Positions 25,130 to 37,100 of a stretch of 64,000 bases of DNA are shown one piece after another. A program made the translations under genes and the position numbers. This stretch comes from Phorcus lineatus. Lineage: Eukaryota > Mollusca > Gastropoda > Trochida > Trochidae. Position 1 is the first letter of the stretch; each line of letters begins with the position of its first letter. The notes below the pieces were generated by a model. It was not told where the DNA came from, did no database searches, and saw only the letters and a program-made list of their open reading frames with translations. Location of the stretch: NCBI GenBank assembly GCA_921293015.1, contig OV121085.1:25247911-25311910 (forward strand). Reading direction: 5' to 3'.

Positions 25130-25639
25130 GTAAGTAATTAGAGCAGAGTTAAGTGCGACTCACTCATGCACTCCGCGCTAATTGACTGCTTTGGACGCGC
25201 TGCTCTGTACGACCAGTGCGTCGTCATACATTTACCCTTAGTGCCGGGCCTCACATTAACCAAATATCATACCTAAATGTCTCTGTACTGAGTCCAGCTA
25301 TACTGAACAAACAAAAAGGGCGGTGCCCAAATGACTTTAAGCGGGTTCGTTAAAGTAAATGTATCGGGGAAAATATGTTCAAAGTAACTTTATTTTCATA
25401 CAAAATAAATTGTGACATTTTGGAAACATACGATACATGGAAATACAACGCTCCCAGATATAATAATTTGCGTAGTTTAACTGTAGTACTTCAACATTTC
25501 CACACTAATCCTTTTCTTCAAGTAAATTTTCCTATAACTTTCTTAATACATCGATGAATAAACATTTTTCGAAATGAGATGCTGATTAGTTAAATAGCTG
25601 ATGATTCGCCCCGAGTCAGTGCTTCTATCCGACAGGTCC
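25130..25639. other. non-coding stretch
   Basis: Balanced composition until about 25250, then AT-rich. Nothing recognised. Confidence 0.4.
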
Positions 25640-26256
25640 AGCCTTACCTGCAACACACACACATGCAAACGGCAGATAATCTTTGTCCCATCCACAAATC
25701 CAAGTGCCAAACTGCAGTCAGTCCTAGAACCCAACACACATCAATGTGCGAAATGCAGTTCGTTCATGAACCCAACACACATCCATGTGCAAATTGAAGT
25801 CAGTGCTAGAACCCAAAACACATCCAGGTAAATACGTATGTAAGTCAGTCATTGAACCCACCATACACCCACGTGCAAACTGCAGGCAGTCCTTGACACA
25901 TCCATACATCCATATGCAAACTGCAGTCAGTATTAAAACCCGACACACATCTACGTGCAAACTGCAGTCAGCCCTTGACATATCCACACATCCACGTGCA
26001 AAATGCAATTAGTCTTGGAACTCATCACACATCAACGTGCAAACTGCAGTCAGTCTTAGAACCTAACAAGGATCTACGTGCAAACGGCAGTTAGTCCTTG
26101 AACCCAACACACATCAATGTGCAATTAGTCCTTGAACCCAACACTCGTCCACGTGCAAACTGCAGTTAGTCCTTGACCTATCTACATATCCACGTGCCAA
26201 CGGCAGACATTTTTTTACCGGCCACAAATTCACGTGCAAACGACAGATAATCGCGG
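25640..26256. repeat. 41-bp minisatellite, ~14 units
   Basis: CACGTGCAAACTGCAGTCAG followed by TCCTTGAACCCAACACA recurs with spacing of 40-42 bp (GCAAAC at 25875, 25916, 25956, 26039 and 26080). Units hold a PstI-type CTGCAG and often a CACGTG palindrome. They differ by 10-20 percent. The short ORFs on both strands are by-products. Confidence 0.92.
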
Positions 26257-27526
26257 CCCAACTACCGAATGTCCGCCCTGCTAAGTTGTCGTACGGAAAT
26301 GCTATAAATCATAATGACACGACTTCTGAATTAGAAAAAAATTACTCATCGTGATCTTTTCGAAACATTTAAACTTATGCATCTATTATTATTTGGAAAT
26401 TTCTTACGAATACAATTTAATTGCTGAGTACATTGGTGAAATATTAGCCCCAACTGTGAACTAAAGCAAAGTTACTTGTCTTTTGATATTGACATGATTG
26501 GCATCTGGGCGTGTGAACTGTCTTACGAATAATTAGGAGAAACCTCGCTAAGGCAGACCACTAAAACGAACCAAATACTACACTGTAGACGTTTTTGTAA
26601 AGTAATTTCACTCTGTAAGCATAACTTTGTTTTTAGAACACGGCCTTATAGAATTCCCACGACAAGGGCTCTAGTCATTGTGTGTTCACTCAGACCAATT
26701 CAATTTATCGTAGCAATTTATTCAAAATAGTCCAGTCTCATTATTGTGTCTAACTCTGTGGAAGTCTAATCCCACTGTCAGAAAAGAAAAGTATACATTT
26801 GATGACGTCACAGATCCGTGATAAGCCAGCTGTTGCGAGCATGGGTGGTCCACCACGAGTCGATATTTCCGATCAGGATATTCACATGCAATACTCCCAG
26901 CACTCTACACCTGGTCCGGTATTGGGAACCTTTCCCAGTCTCAATCCAATATTGAACCTGTTTTCTTATCCTGTCTTTTTCTCGTCCAAAATTGAGGACC
27001 CTGTTAGGTATGTATCTCTCTCCCGTCAATACCCGACCCCTCACAGACACCTTATCGAGCGTACACCTACGTCCTGCAGATGGGGGCGTTCCCCCTACCA
27101 GGGGGCTCATCCCGTCTAACCACGCAATCCTTAACCTTATCTTGCCCCGTCGATAGAGGAACTATTAGAACTTCACAGTAGCCATCAATACTTGCTGTAA
27201 ACCATCCTATTTGATTGTTAAACAAATATTTTCAAATCATTCTGGCATCGATAGATGCAGATGAAGAAAGCGTATTCTCTAATTATGTTGTGTTCTTCCA
27301 GCTTCAGAGGGCTTAAGCTAAAGGTCCACTAAACAGCATCACGACATATTAAAAAAAATCACAGATCTACGCACATAATGCAGAACGTAACTCTCCCCTT
27401 CAGTACCACATTAAACATATCCTGTAAATGTTATAACTACATTAAAGTGACAAAACATTTTATTGTAATTTTAATGGAATGGGGAGGGGGTATTTCCTTA
27501 AAATCCATTTGCTCATCTTACCCCAG
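26257..27526. other. non-coding stretch with possible old repeat
   Basis: At 26800-27120 both strands are open for about 100 codons without known domains. On the minus strand this piece has two similar segments in tandem (GGTCCTCAATTTTGGACG at about 26987-27004 and GGTTCAATATTGGATTGAG at about 26940-26958), plus a related GTTCCCAATACCGGACC, suggesting an eroded repeat and not a gene. Confidence 0.4.
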
Positions 27527-27568
27527 CTTAGGGCGAGAGAGCTGTGTTGCCATGCCACCAATTAACAG
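27527..27568 (+). CDS. candidate 42-nt microexon
   Basis: A strong acceptor (TTTGCTCATCTTACCCCAG) and a near-perfect donor (AACAG/GTAAGTTTT) bracket 42 nt. Only one of three frames is open, reading LGRESCVAMPPIN with 1 nt before and 2 nt after, so the exon is symmetric (phase 2 to 2) and could be a cassette exon. It ends 72 bp from the tail of the LINE at 27641. The protein is unrecognised. Confidence 0.38.
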
Positions 27569-27640
27569 GTAAGTTTTACTTACATTCCGATCATATATAC
27601 CGCAATGATTTAAGACTCAATAAAATGTCCTGATTACCAA

Positions 27641-28616
27641 GACAGACAGACAGACAGATGGTTTATTCGAGTCTCACCTCACATATGCATATACAATATA
27701 AAAAGACATAATAGTGAGCCACCTTTTAAGGGTTATGAGAGACTATGGTAAAAATAAATTTTAAAAGAATATACAAGGCAATTTAATACTATTTATATAG
27801 GTTATATACATATACATACAAATTGATAAAATTAGCCATATTAAAACTGCTTTCTTTTTTGTAAGATATAAAAGCAGGTTTTGGCGGTAAAATAGACATA
27901 ACTTTTAAAAAGAAAAATAAATTTATCATTATCACAGAGCTGCATAAAGTTGGGATAGCTAAAACAAACATTTTCATACAACCTCTCACTTTATGTTAAA
28001 GTTAATTCATTCATTCTTTCAAAGGGCAATGTAAAAGCACATGTCGTTCATCCTCAACACTTTCGCTATATTGAAAACATACTCTGTCACTCACATCCTT
28101 ATTTGTATATCTGCCGGTTTCCAAATGCAGAGGAGCAGTACCTGATCTGAATTTGGAAAAGGCAGAGCGGTATGAACGGGGCATATTCATACTCACATAA
28201 CTTTCACATCCATACTCATTCTTAAACATTCGATACGTTCGTAATTCATTGTGTCCCGTTCTACCGCTTGGCTTATGTAACGCATCACACCACTCATTCA
28301 TATACTTCTTCATACATATATCGTGCACACGTTCACACACACGATTAACACTGACATCTCCCACATTCACATCCCATTCTTCGACCTTGCGTTCACTCGA
28401 AAACTCAAATTCTTCAAACTTCTACTCGCACATCTCTCGAACCACATAAAAACATGTTTATTTAATCTAACAGGTATTTGTTTAAAACGGCAATATTGTC
28501 TAACAATGCACATCCATTGTCTGACAATTGGAGGAATCCAACCCATGTCTCCATTCACAGCAACGTTTGGAGCATATTTACCCAATCCCAGGAAAAATAT
28601 CAAAGCACGATGGATA
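27641..28616 (-). mobile_element. LINE 3' end with (TGTC)n tail
   Basis: The minus strand reads a LINE ORF2 C-terminus in three consecutive frames. First comes RALIFFLGLGKYAPN, then VNGDMGWIPPIVRQW (28616 to about 28395). Next is LRTYRMFKNEYGCESYV, then SAFSKFRSGTAPLHLETGRY and a cysteine-histidine end, VEDERHVLLHCP (about 28390-28015). Last is CDNDKFIFLFKSYVYFTAK in another frame (about 27990-27850). So there are two frameshifts. The final stretch is a 3'UTR with AATAAA and a (TCTG/TGTC)n tail at 27641-27658. The element is 5'-truncated exactly where the 58-bp array begins. One of the zinc-type cysteine positions reads CFQY where CF.C is usual. Confidence 0.85.
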
Positions 28617-28621
28617 CCAAG

Positions 28622-29306
28622 CTCTAGTCAACCAGGCAGGCTGCTCGTCTCTCAAGCTGATCAACCGTGACAGCATGTGATCTAGTCAGCCAGGCAGGCA
28701 GCTCGATTCTACAGCTGATCAACCGTGACTGCATGTGATCTAGTCAACCAGGCAGGCAGCTCGTCTATCCAGCTGATCAACCGTGACTGCATGTGATTTA
28801 GTCGACCAGGCAGTCAGTTCGTTTCTACAGCTGATCAACCGTGACTGCATGTGATTTAGTCGACCAAGCAGGCTGCTCGTCTTTCCAGCTGATCAACACT
28901 GACTGCATGTGATCAAGTCAACCATGCAGGCAGCTCGTCTCTTCAGCTGATCAACCGTGACTGCATGTGATCAAGTCAACCATGCAGGCAGCTCGTCTCT
29001 CAAGCTGATCAACCGTGACTGCATGTGATCAAGTCAACCATGCAGGCTGCTCGTCTCTCAAGCTGATCAACCGTGACTGCATGTGATCAAGTCGACCAGG
29101 CAGGCTACTCGTTTTTCCAGCTGATCAACCGTGACAGCATGTGATCTAGTCAGCCATGCAGGCTGCTCGTTTCTACAGCTGATCAACCATGACTGCATGT
29201 GATCAAGTCAACCATGCAGGCTGCTCGTCTCTCCAGCTGATCAACCGTGGCTGCATTTGATCTAGTCAGCCATGCAGGCTGCTTGTCTCTCTAGCTGATC
29301 AACCAA
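28622..29306. repeat. 58-bp minisatellite, ~11 units
   Basis: CTGATCAACCGTGACTGCAT recurs at exactly 58 bp (28657, 28715, 28773 and on). Each unit carries two GATC sites, one in CTGATCAAC and one in TGTGATCTAG or TGTGATCAAG, plus an AACCAGGCAGGCAGCTCG segment. Units differ at a few positions. The array fills the gap between a LINE 5' truncation point and a Penelope-like fragment. Confidence 0.96.
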
Positions 29307-29708
29307 AAGTCTATGCCATACTATGCAGCAGCCCTGAAATCAGCAGGACACGATTGTGATGCAGATTATATTGCTGACTGCAATGACCAAAGTAAAAAGC
29401 GAAGACTAGATCGAGGAAAGCTGTTTGGTACAACTCACTATACAGCAAGAATGTCAAAACAAACATTGGCAAAACATTTCTCAGGATTATCGACAAACAC
29501 TTCCCTCGTGGACACAAACTGCGCAAATTATTCAACAAATCCACATTGAAAATCAGCTACAGTTTAATAAACAACATTCAACAAGTAATTAAAGCCCACA
29601 ACAGCAAAGCAGTCAAAGCAAACCACTCGAATCAAGAAACAAAACCATGTATCTGTAGACTTTCCAACCCGCAGAAACATTCTACACTTTGTAAGTTCCC
29701 AGTATAAC
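29307..29708 (+). mobile_element. Penelope-like retroelement fragment
   Basis: The plus strand encodes the linker seen in Penelope-like elements between the reverse transcriptase and the GIY-YIG nuclease: YNSLYSKNVKTNIGKTFL, DKHFPRGHKLRKLFNKST, LKISYSLINNIQQVIKAHN and a following Cys-rich CICR stretch. An upstream YYAAALKSAGHDCD segment also fits. The RT core and the GIY-YIG domain are absent. It is a fossil piece with about one break. Family assignment is from memory of the conserved DKHFP..H.L.K.FN...LK.SYS pattern. Confidence 0.65.
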
Positions 29709-31648
29709 CCTTGTCGTCTTGTTCTCTTCAACACAGATTGTAGCGAAAATAAAGATATTAACGTAACATTTATTCATCATATATCTTTGAGATATGAAAC
29801 TTGGCCTATCACCACTTTCAGAAGGTCTATGTGTGGTTTGAAGCATGATCATGTTCATATCTATGGGGATATTCAATGGACTATTACAGCTATGCATTTA
29901 TTAAATGGGGTATTATTTATTATCATACAAAAATTCTTCACGCAAAATTTACGATAAAACTTTTAGAGATACATACTAGATTGTAGCCCGTAGTACTTGT
30001 CAAATATGCATGCACTTGGCATATACATGTATACATCAGTGTATGTTGTCGACCAATTTCTCACGGTGACACAGCGATTGTCCCGATAATATATACAGCA
30101 CCTTGCGGCATGTGACTGCGTCCACTGTCACACAACATATAGACAGAGCATTAGGCCTTATTATATCAAGAACCCCCAATGGGCCGCTAGAGCATACGTT
30201 TCATTTCAGACATGTGGACCAAATAGATCACAGTCTCTGTCGTTATGTTTTATAAAATATCTATTTGTAATTCCTTGATTTTACAGTAATTCACTTGTTT
30301 ATCATTTCAGGCTTAACTGTTATTTTAAAAATTCATTTCATATTCATGGTGAGGTGCGAGTTTGAAACTGTTGACCGTTTCTGTCAGTATACTCCGTACA
30401 CTAGGTTACAAAGTGTACGTTCCTTCAGTAAGTTACGCGTGGCAGCTACTTAGGGAGTCAGCTTGCAACAACAAAGTGGTTACGAATCAGATGAACAAGG
30501 GTTCTCGAAGCAGAAATACAGAAACAGAGATTATGTATGCTTACATTGTATTTGACATCGAACTTGCGTCACATTTACATAAGCATACTGTATGTGATAT
30601 AAAACTGAAACAGTCTCAAAGAGTTGAGTATTGCTGTCAGTCATCAATAAATGCTGCAGCGGCTGGGTATCATCTTCCCACCGGGTGCTATGCTTGCATT
30701 GTATACGTCTGATACGGAGAGGCTATCAGCTCCGGGCATACCTGATGTTCACACCTTTTCTGTGTCCTCGAGGAATCGAATGTTGTCCTAATAGTATTTG
30801 TCTCTCATGTGACGTGTTCAAATGAATGTATTTGGCACTAATGAACGTTCAGCATAGACTGGAGTGAGCAGTCTAGTATAGATGTTTTTTGTTGTCTAAA
30901 CGGACATCCTATCCATTGTTAGACGGGTCTTTATTGTTTTAGTTGCACCGTGCCATGTGCTGGCCGGAGTGTGTCGTGTGTGGTGTGTGGGACGCGGCAG
31001 CTGTAGTGCACGGAAGTGGAGAGAGGGGTGGACAGAGGGGGGAGTGAATATATACATATAGGTCTCCTAGGCTGTGCATAATGTCATCAAAACCAGAGGT
31101 CCATACCTTTCACCAGCTGCAACTGATTTCAATCGTCCTATCACAACTACCTCGCCAAATACAGAATTGATTCATCACAGCTAGTTTTCAAATGATCCCT
31201 ACGGTTGGCAACTGTTACGAAAACCTGACTGAACGAATTTCTCTGGCAACTCAGATATCGGAGAGGCTTGACACTACCTACAGAAGATTTAAGGTTTTCT
31301 ACCAGACTAAGTGTCAGTTGTCAAGCAGATATACAATCACAAGAGGACACGGTGCCTTAGCCCAGAGACTCACCCCGACCTCCAGGGGTCGCTTCACCTT
31401 CTCCACCCCACATTCAACTCCCCGCGCATGCGCTTTCTATGCAGTTTAACAATTGCCTCTCCCTATACCATTTGCCAGCTCAATTGATCAAATTTTGCCG
31501 ATCAAGTAAATGTAAATACAGCAAAGCCCAGAGATGATGGCTTGGATTTTCCAACATATTGTTGTGTTCACAGGGCGGTTGAGTACACGGTGGTGTCGGG
31601 TTACAGGCGCTCTCTATCATGTTACATGAGTTTCAGGTTGTTTGAGAT
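29709..31648. other. non-coding stretch, nothing recognised
   Basis: It contains a 116-codon ORF (30362-30712) and an 85-codon ORF (31192-31449) on the plus strand, neither with a recognisable domain. A GT-rich and G-rich patch lies at 30950-31050. Confidence 0.4.
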
Positions 31649-31678
31649 GGGTGCAGGGTGGGGCCGGGTGGGATGGGG
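31649..31678 (+). other. G-quadruplex-forming motif
   Basis: Six G-runs of three or four with loops of 1-5 bases (GGGTGCAGGGTGGGG, then CCGGGTGGGATGGGG) meet the usual G3+N1-7 rule with spare runs. It lies about 450 bp from the 53-bp array, which is also G-rich on this strand. Confidence 0.7.
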
Positions 31679-32123
31679 TTGGATAGGAGGGCTAGAATGA
31701 AAAGTTTGGTTTTGTGTAGGACAGATAGGGTTGGTTAGGAAGATAGAGGGGGGTGGGCGACAAAAGTGTTTGTGTAGAACTTGAACGAGAGCGGGAGGAG
31801 AAATATCGTGTATGTTGGATGGGAGAGATATTTTGTAGGTGGGTTGGAACGGAGCTGTGGATGGGATGGAAGAGACACATGTTTCGGTAGTGTTGGAATA
31901 ACCGTGTATGGAGGGAAGGAGGCGTAGATTGGGCGGGAGACTAGCGAGATACTTGATGGTAAAGAGGCAAAGGTAGGTAATGCAGGTAAAACAGGTGCAA
32001 AATTGGTTGGAGGGAACTGTAAAATATACGCTTGGATTGTGGGAGTTTGATGAATAAAATGAGATAAATAATGTGTACGTTTTTTAAACGGGTTAAGAAA
32101 TAGTTTGAAATAGACCGGCGTGG
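31679..32123. other. purine-rich flank of the 53-bp array
   Basis: The plus strand is rich in GGAGGG- and GGTTGG-like words and depleted in stops on the minus strand. It may be very old, eroded array or a separate G-rich tract. Confidence 0.4.
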
Positions 32124-33822
32124 GTTGAGACTGTATATGGTACAAGGTATGGATAAATTGTTGGGTGTGAAGGTGGGTTGAGACAGTATATGGTACAAGG
32201 TATGGATAAATTGTTGGGTGTGAAGGTGGGTTGAGACAGTATATGGTACAAGGTATGGATAAATTGTTGGGTGTGAAGGTGGGTTTAGACAGTATATGGT
32301 ACAAGGTATGGATAAATTGTTGGGTGTGAAGGTGGGTTGAGACAGTATATGGTACAAGGTATGGATAAATTGTTGGGTGTGAAGGTGGGTTGAGACAGTA
32401 TATGGTACAAGGTATGGATACATTGTTGGGTGTGAAGGTGGGTTGAGACAGTATATGGTACAAGGTATGGATAAATTGTTGGGTGTGAAGGTGGGTTGAG
32501 ACAGTATATGGTACAAGGTATGGATAAATTGTTGGGTGTGAAGGTGGGTTTAGACAGTATATGGTACAAGGTATGGATAAATTGTTGGGTGTGAAGGTGG
32601 GTTGAGACAGTATATGGTACAAGGTATGGATAAATTGTTGGGTGTGAAGGTGGGTTTAGACAGTATATGGTACAAGGTATGGATAAATTGTTGGGTGTGA
32701 AGGTGGGTTGAGACAGTATATGGTACAAGGTATGGATAAATTGTTGGGTGTGAAGGTGGGTTTAGACAGTATATGGTACAAGGTATGGATAAATTGTTGG
32801 GTGTGAAGGTGGGTTGAGACAGTATATGGTACAAGGTATGGATAAATTGTTGGGTGTGAAGGTGGGTTGAGACAGTATATGGTACAAGGTATGGATACAT
32901 TGTTGGGTGTGAAGGTGGGTTGAGACAGTATATGGTACAAGGTATGGATAAATTGTTGGGTGTGAAGGTGGGTTGAGACAGTATATGGTACAAGGTATGG
33001 ATAAATTGTTGGGTGTGAAGGTGGGTTTAGACAGTATATGGTACAAGGTATGGATAAATTGTTGGGTGTGAAGGTGGGTTGAGACAGTATATGGTACAAG
33101 GTATGGATAAATTGTTGGGTGTGAAGGTGGGTTTAGACAGTATATGGTACAAGGTATGGATAAATTGTTGGGTGTGAAGGTGGGTTGAGGCAGTATATGG
33201 TACAAGGTATGGATAAATTGTTGGGTGTGAAGGTGGGTTGAGACAGTATATGGTACAAGGTATGGATACATTGTTGGGTGTGAAGGTGGGTTGAGACAGT
33301 ATATGGTACAAGGTATGGATAAATTGTTGGGTGTGAAGGTGGGTTTAGACAGTATATGGTACAAGGTATGGATAAATTGTTGGGTGTGAAGGTGGGTTGG
33401 GACAGTGTATGGTACAAGGTATGGATAAATTGTTGGGTGTGAAGGTGGGTTGAGACAGTGTATGGTACAAGGTATGGATAAATTGTTGGGTGTGAAGGTG
33501 GGTTGAGACAGTATATGGTACAAGGTATGGATACATTGTTGGGTGTGAAGGTGGGCTGAGACAGTATATGGTACAAGGTATGGATAAATTGTTGGGTGTG
33601 AAGGTGGGTTGGGACAGTATATGGTACAAGGTATGGATAAATTGTTGGGTGTGAAGGTGGGTTGAGACAGTATATGGTACAAGGTATGGATAAATTGTTT
33701 GGTGTGAAGGTGGGTTGAGACAGTATATGGTACAAGGTATGGATAAATTGTTTGGTGTGAAGGTGGGTTGAGACAGTATATGGTACAAGGTATGGATAAA
33801 TTGTTGGGTGTGAAGGTGGGTT
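32124..33822. repeat. 53-bp minisatellite, 32 units
   Basis: GTTGAGACAGTATATGGTAC starts a unit every 53 bp from 32124 to 33767 with no length change in 32 units. Diagnostic variants are GTTTAGAC (units 4, 9, 11, 13, 18, 20, 24) and GGATACATTG (units 6, 15, 22, 27). The order in units 6-12 is the same as in 15-21, so a nine-unit, 477-bp block was duplicated. The minus strand of the unit contains no stop triplet in any frame. Because 53 is not a multiple of three, each frame cycles through all three, giving nested ORFs of 147-306 codons with a 53-residue repeat. I regard these as by-products. Confidence 0.97.
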
Positions 33823-36108
33823 GGACTGTGGAGTTATTGGCGGTCGACCAGTGGTTGGGGAGAAAGGCATGGGGTGGGGGAGGTAGACGCTGTGGTGATT
33901 ATAATAAGTACATGATTTATGAAATGATCGTGTTAATGGGTGTCTTGGTAACTTGGGTGGGAGACTCCCCACCTATACAGGTGTGGCTGGTCTGACTAAT
34001 AGGGAATACTGGGAAGAGGCAAGCAATCGAGGGCACTTACACACTAATTAGTGAAAGAGACCGTCCCGTACAAGCAGTCGATTGTATAAACTCCAGCTTG
34101 GTTATAGGAGGAGAAATGCCGACCTCAGTGCTTATTTAAGTGGCAGTTGTTCCAGATCAATGGCCCGCCTCTCGCTGGGACCGCTAGTCCGTCTCATGTC
34201 GCGCTCTCACATTCACTCAGTGCATGCATACACTCACGCCGTCTGCTCATTTACAGCCAATCGCTGACACTAAGTGTCATGTTTTAGCAACATTGACACA
34301 ATTTCTTCTCAATAAATTGATCGTTATTCTTTTCCCAGTAGAAGCCTAACGGTAACATTTATTAACTTAAATTTCGTTAAGATTTATCCCCCAAATATAT
34401 GATAAAAACTCAATTTATCACGTAGATCTATGTCCGCATGATATGGTGGTGTATTTATCAATACCGTATTTAAAGTGGCGTTATTGAATGGCTGTATCTT
34501 ATCAAATGTGCTCTAAGATTTATAATGAATATTGAGTTCACTGAGATTGATCTTAACGGCAACTATGTGGACGGTACAGTGGCGTATTACAGCAAAAACA
34601 CTTCATACAAACTCTTAATAAGCATTTTATAACTACATGCTACGTAGCTCATTGGACCAGGGCAGGTTAGATTCTGTGAAATATTTGACTTGTTACTGAT
34701 GACTGGTATCCCTCGTCATCCAGTACAGACTATCTAAAATAAGTACTTGACGATCCGGTGGATGAGATGTTCTTATATTTGTTTTATTCCTAATTAAGTG
34801 TGAATAAGTTTGATTGAAATGCTTATCCAAGATAATATTCAAAATCCATGTATAGAAGGGTTTGTTAAAATTTGACTTGAATTTGGTATGAGAGAGGGAT
34901 GTATTTTGATTCCGTATTACATGTATTTGTAATCATCTTATAATAACTAAAAATAATATAATCGTTGCAAATGAGCCTCAAGTCACAGATTACAAGCCTA
35001 TGTGAGGTCGAGTTTTATCACGGATGAATATCCATCTGTCAGTGGGGGTTTTAATTTCGCCGGCTAGGAAATATTTATATTGCCAATTCAGCCATAGAAA
35101 TACATACAACCATGATTTGATTTGATATGTACCAAATTCTATTTCATATTTATAAAATTGTTAAATACGATAATAGCGCATATAGGAAAAGTTAGTCGGC
35201 TTTACTCAAACAAGTTAATTTACTTTGAAAATTGAGGTTCTTAAAAGTTAAATAAGTTTTTCATGTCAAGTTTTTTTTAATACGATTAAGTAGAATTGTT
35301 AAAAAGGTTCAAACTAAATTTGATTATTTATACATAAGTTGCCGTAAGACTCACAACAACGTAAATATTTTACTTGCCGTAAATATTACTTTCTTAAAAA
35401 AACAATCTTAAATGATTAGACAGCCGACATCGTTTATCTCAAGCATGGGTGAAATTCCAATAATATTATTTCTTATAAAGTCAATTGAGTCACTACCAAG
35501 GTTTTGGTTTTGATTTGGTTTTCATATTTACCGTGGTTAAAACAGTTGAAGATTTTGGTAAAGTCGTGTCTCAGTCCTCGAAATACATTAATCTATGTTT
35601 CTATACATTGCTCAAAACAAAGTGAGTTTGTTAGGATGTCAATAAAAACTCAATGTGTTTTATTGTGGTTTGTTTCTTTATAGGGGTATATTGAGGACAC
35701 ACATTTGAGCTACGGTCATACAGTACATGTAGGTACATTATAGTCAAGATTCATACTGATAACGCAGTTAAGATATATCTCAGCTTTAATATGTGACATA
35801 TTTATTCTTGATGTAATTGCTTATTTTCACGCATAATTAATTTTAACATGATCTAATATTCATATTTCAATCGACGTGTACTAGGCCCCATATTGCATTT
35901 TAAGTTCTTGCATATGGCAGATAATCTTCCCTAATCTCTTCGACCCAGTAACATGTGCAATGTGTGTATATCAATACAGAATATTGTATGTTGGAGAAGG
36001 GCTTGCAAGCGAGAAGAAACTGCTACAACCAAACACAATAGAAGAACAACAGCAACAATGTTCAAATATATTTCACACCATATGGACTAAATGGATATGA
36101 TCATCATC
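33823..36108. other. AT-rich non-coding stretch
   Basis: A GC-rich patch at 34060-34260 has a 61-codon ORF of no known family. The remainder is AT-rich with no repeat or splice signal worth reporting. Confidence 0.45.
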
Positions 36109-36147
36109 ATCATTATTGTTGTTGTTGTTGTTGTTGTCGTTGTTTAG
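36109..36147. repeat. (GTT)n microsatellite
   Basis: About eight GTT units, interrupted once by GTC, preceded by short ATC/ATT runs. Confidence 0.9.
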
Positions 36148-37076
36148 CAAATCTTAATATTCTTACAATAGTGGTTTTGCAGCTGGTAGTTATGGCAAGG
36201 GTTAACATTTATTACAATAGGTTGCAAAAAAACCCAAGAAATGATGTTTGACTTTCACACCAACACAGCACTCGGAGTGTGCTAGTACACACGCATGTTA
36301 AAAAAAGTATCGCCAGATGCAGTGTGTGGGTCTAAACATGAATTTTACCTTTTAATTGTTCGGTGATTAGACATAACTAACCAGAGAAAAGAACTTGAAA
36401 TATGTATAGTTTCTTCATATTGAATACAATATTGGACAGAGTAACAAAAGAAACGTCCCAACATTTCCAGCAGAGTAGAACACAAAATACTGCTGCTAGA
36501 CACAGATGACTTTGAATGTTGAAAGTGATAGGAATATGTTTTGTAAGGAATCATATTATAGTACTTTTAATTTTATATCTGATGAAATATACAATAGGGG
36601 TCCTGAAATGGCATATAGCCAGAATGTTTGCAATTTTAGTTAACAAATTATGAAATGTGGAAATGCACTTAATAAAAGTTGTTCTCGATATATATAACCT
36701 CCTTGGACATTAATTTATTAACGCATCAATACTGTAGAACTCCATGAAATGTTTGTTACTCAGTTTAGATATCGATCTGTCAGTAAGCCGTTACCTGTTT
36801 ATGATGATAAACTATTATTTAAATGAAAGATTTCTTAGTTTCAGTACATTATTGATATTATTAGGTTTAAACATAATGACGCTCTCCCTGGGCATCAATG
36901 TGTAATAACGTTTTACTAATCATGTACCGCCTTTGTGTTATAAATGAATCTATAAAGTTCTGTCAAATATCATATGGTTGTATGATTGTATCTGTATGGT
37001 CCACGTATGGACGTACTGATGTAACAATGTAGGACCCATTTTATTTGTGTTGCCCACTCTCATTTTCACGTTGCAG
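36148..37076. other. AT-rich non-coding stretch
   Basis: Nothing recognised. The last 40 bases form the pyrimidine tract of the splice-site candidate at 37077. Confidence 0.45.
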
Positions 37077-37100
37077 GTTGAGGTCCAATCACGTCCACAG
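37077..37100 (+). CDS. candidate 24-nt microexon
   Basis: The acceptor is very strong: a long pyrimidine-rich run, then CATTTTCACGTTGCAG. The first usable donor is CCACAG/GTACATGAG, leaving 24 nt, a multiple of three. All three frames are possible: VEVQSRPQ in phase 0, LRSNHVH in phase 2. Reading beyond the donor stays open to 37244 in the phase 0 frame, so a longer terminal exon is the alternative. Confidence 0.32.

Noticed and set aside
25640-26256. Overlapping 75-94-codon ORFs in the 41-bp array
   Set aside because: Repetitive translations on both strands of a minisatellite.
31735-33972. Nested minus-strand ORFs of 147-306 codons
   Set aside because: They follow from a 53-bp unit with no stop triplet on that strand. 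Every frame is open and the peptides are frame-cycled copies of one repeat.
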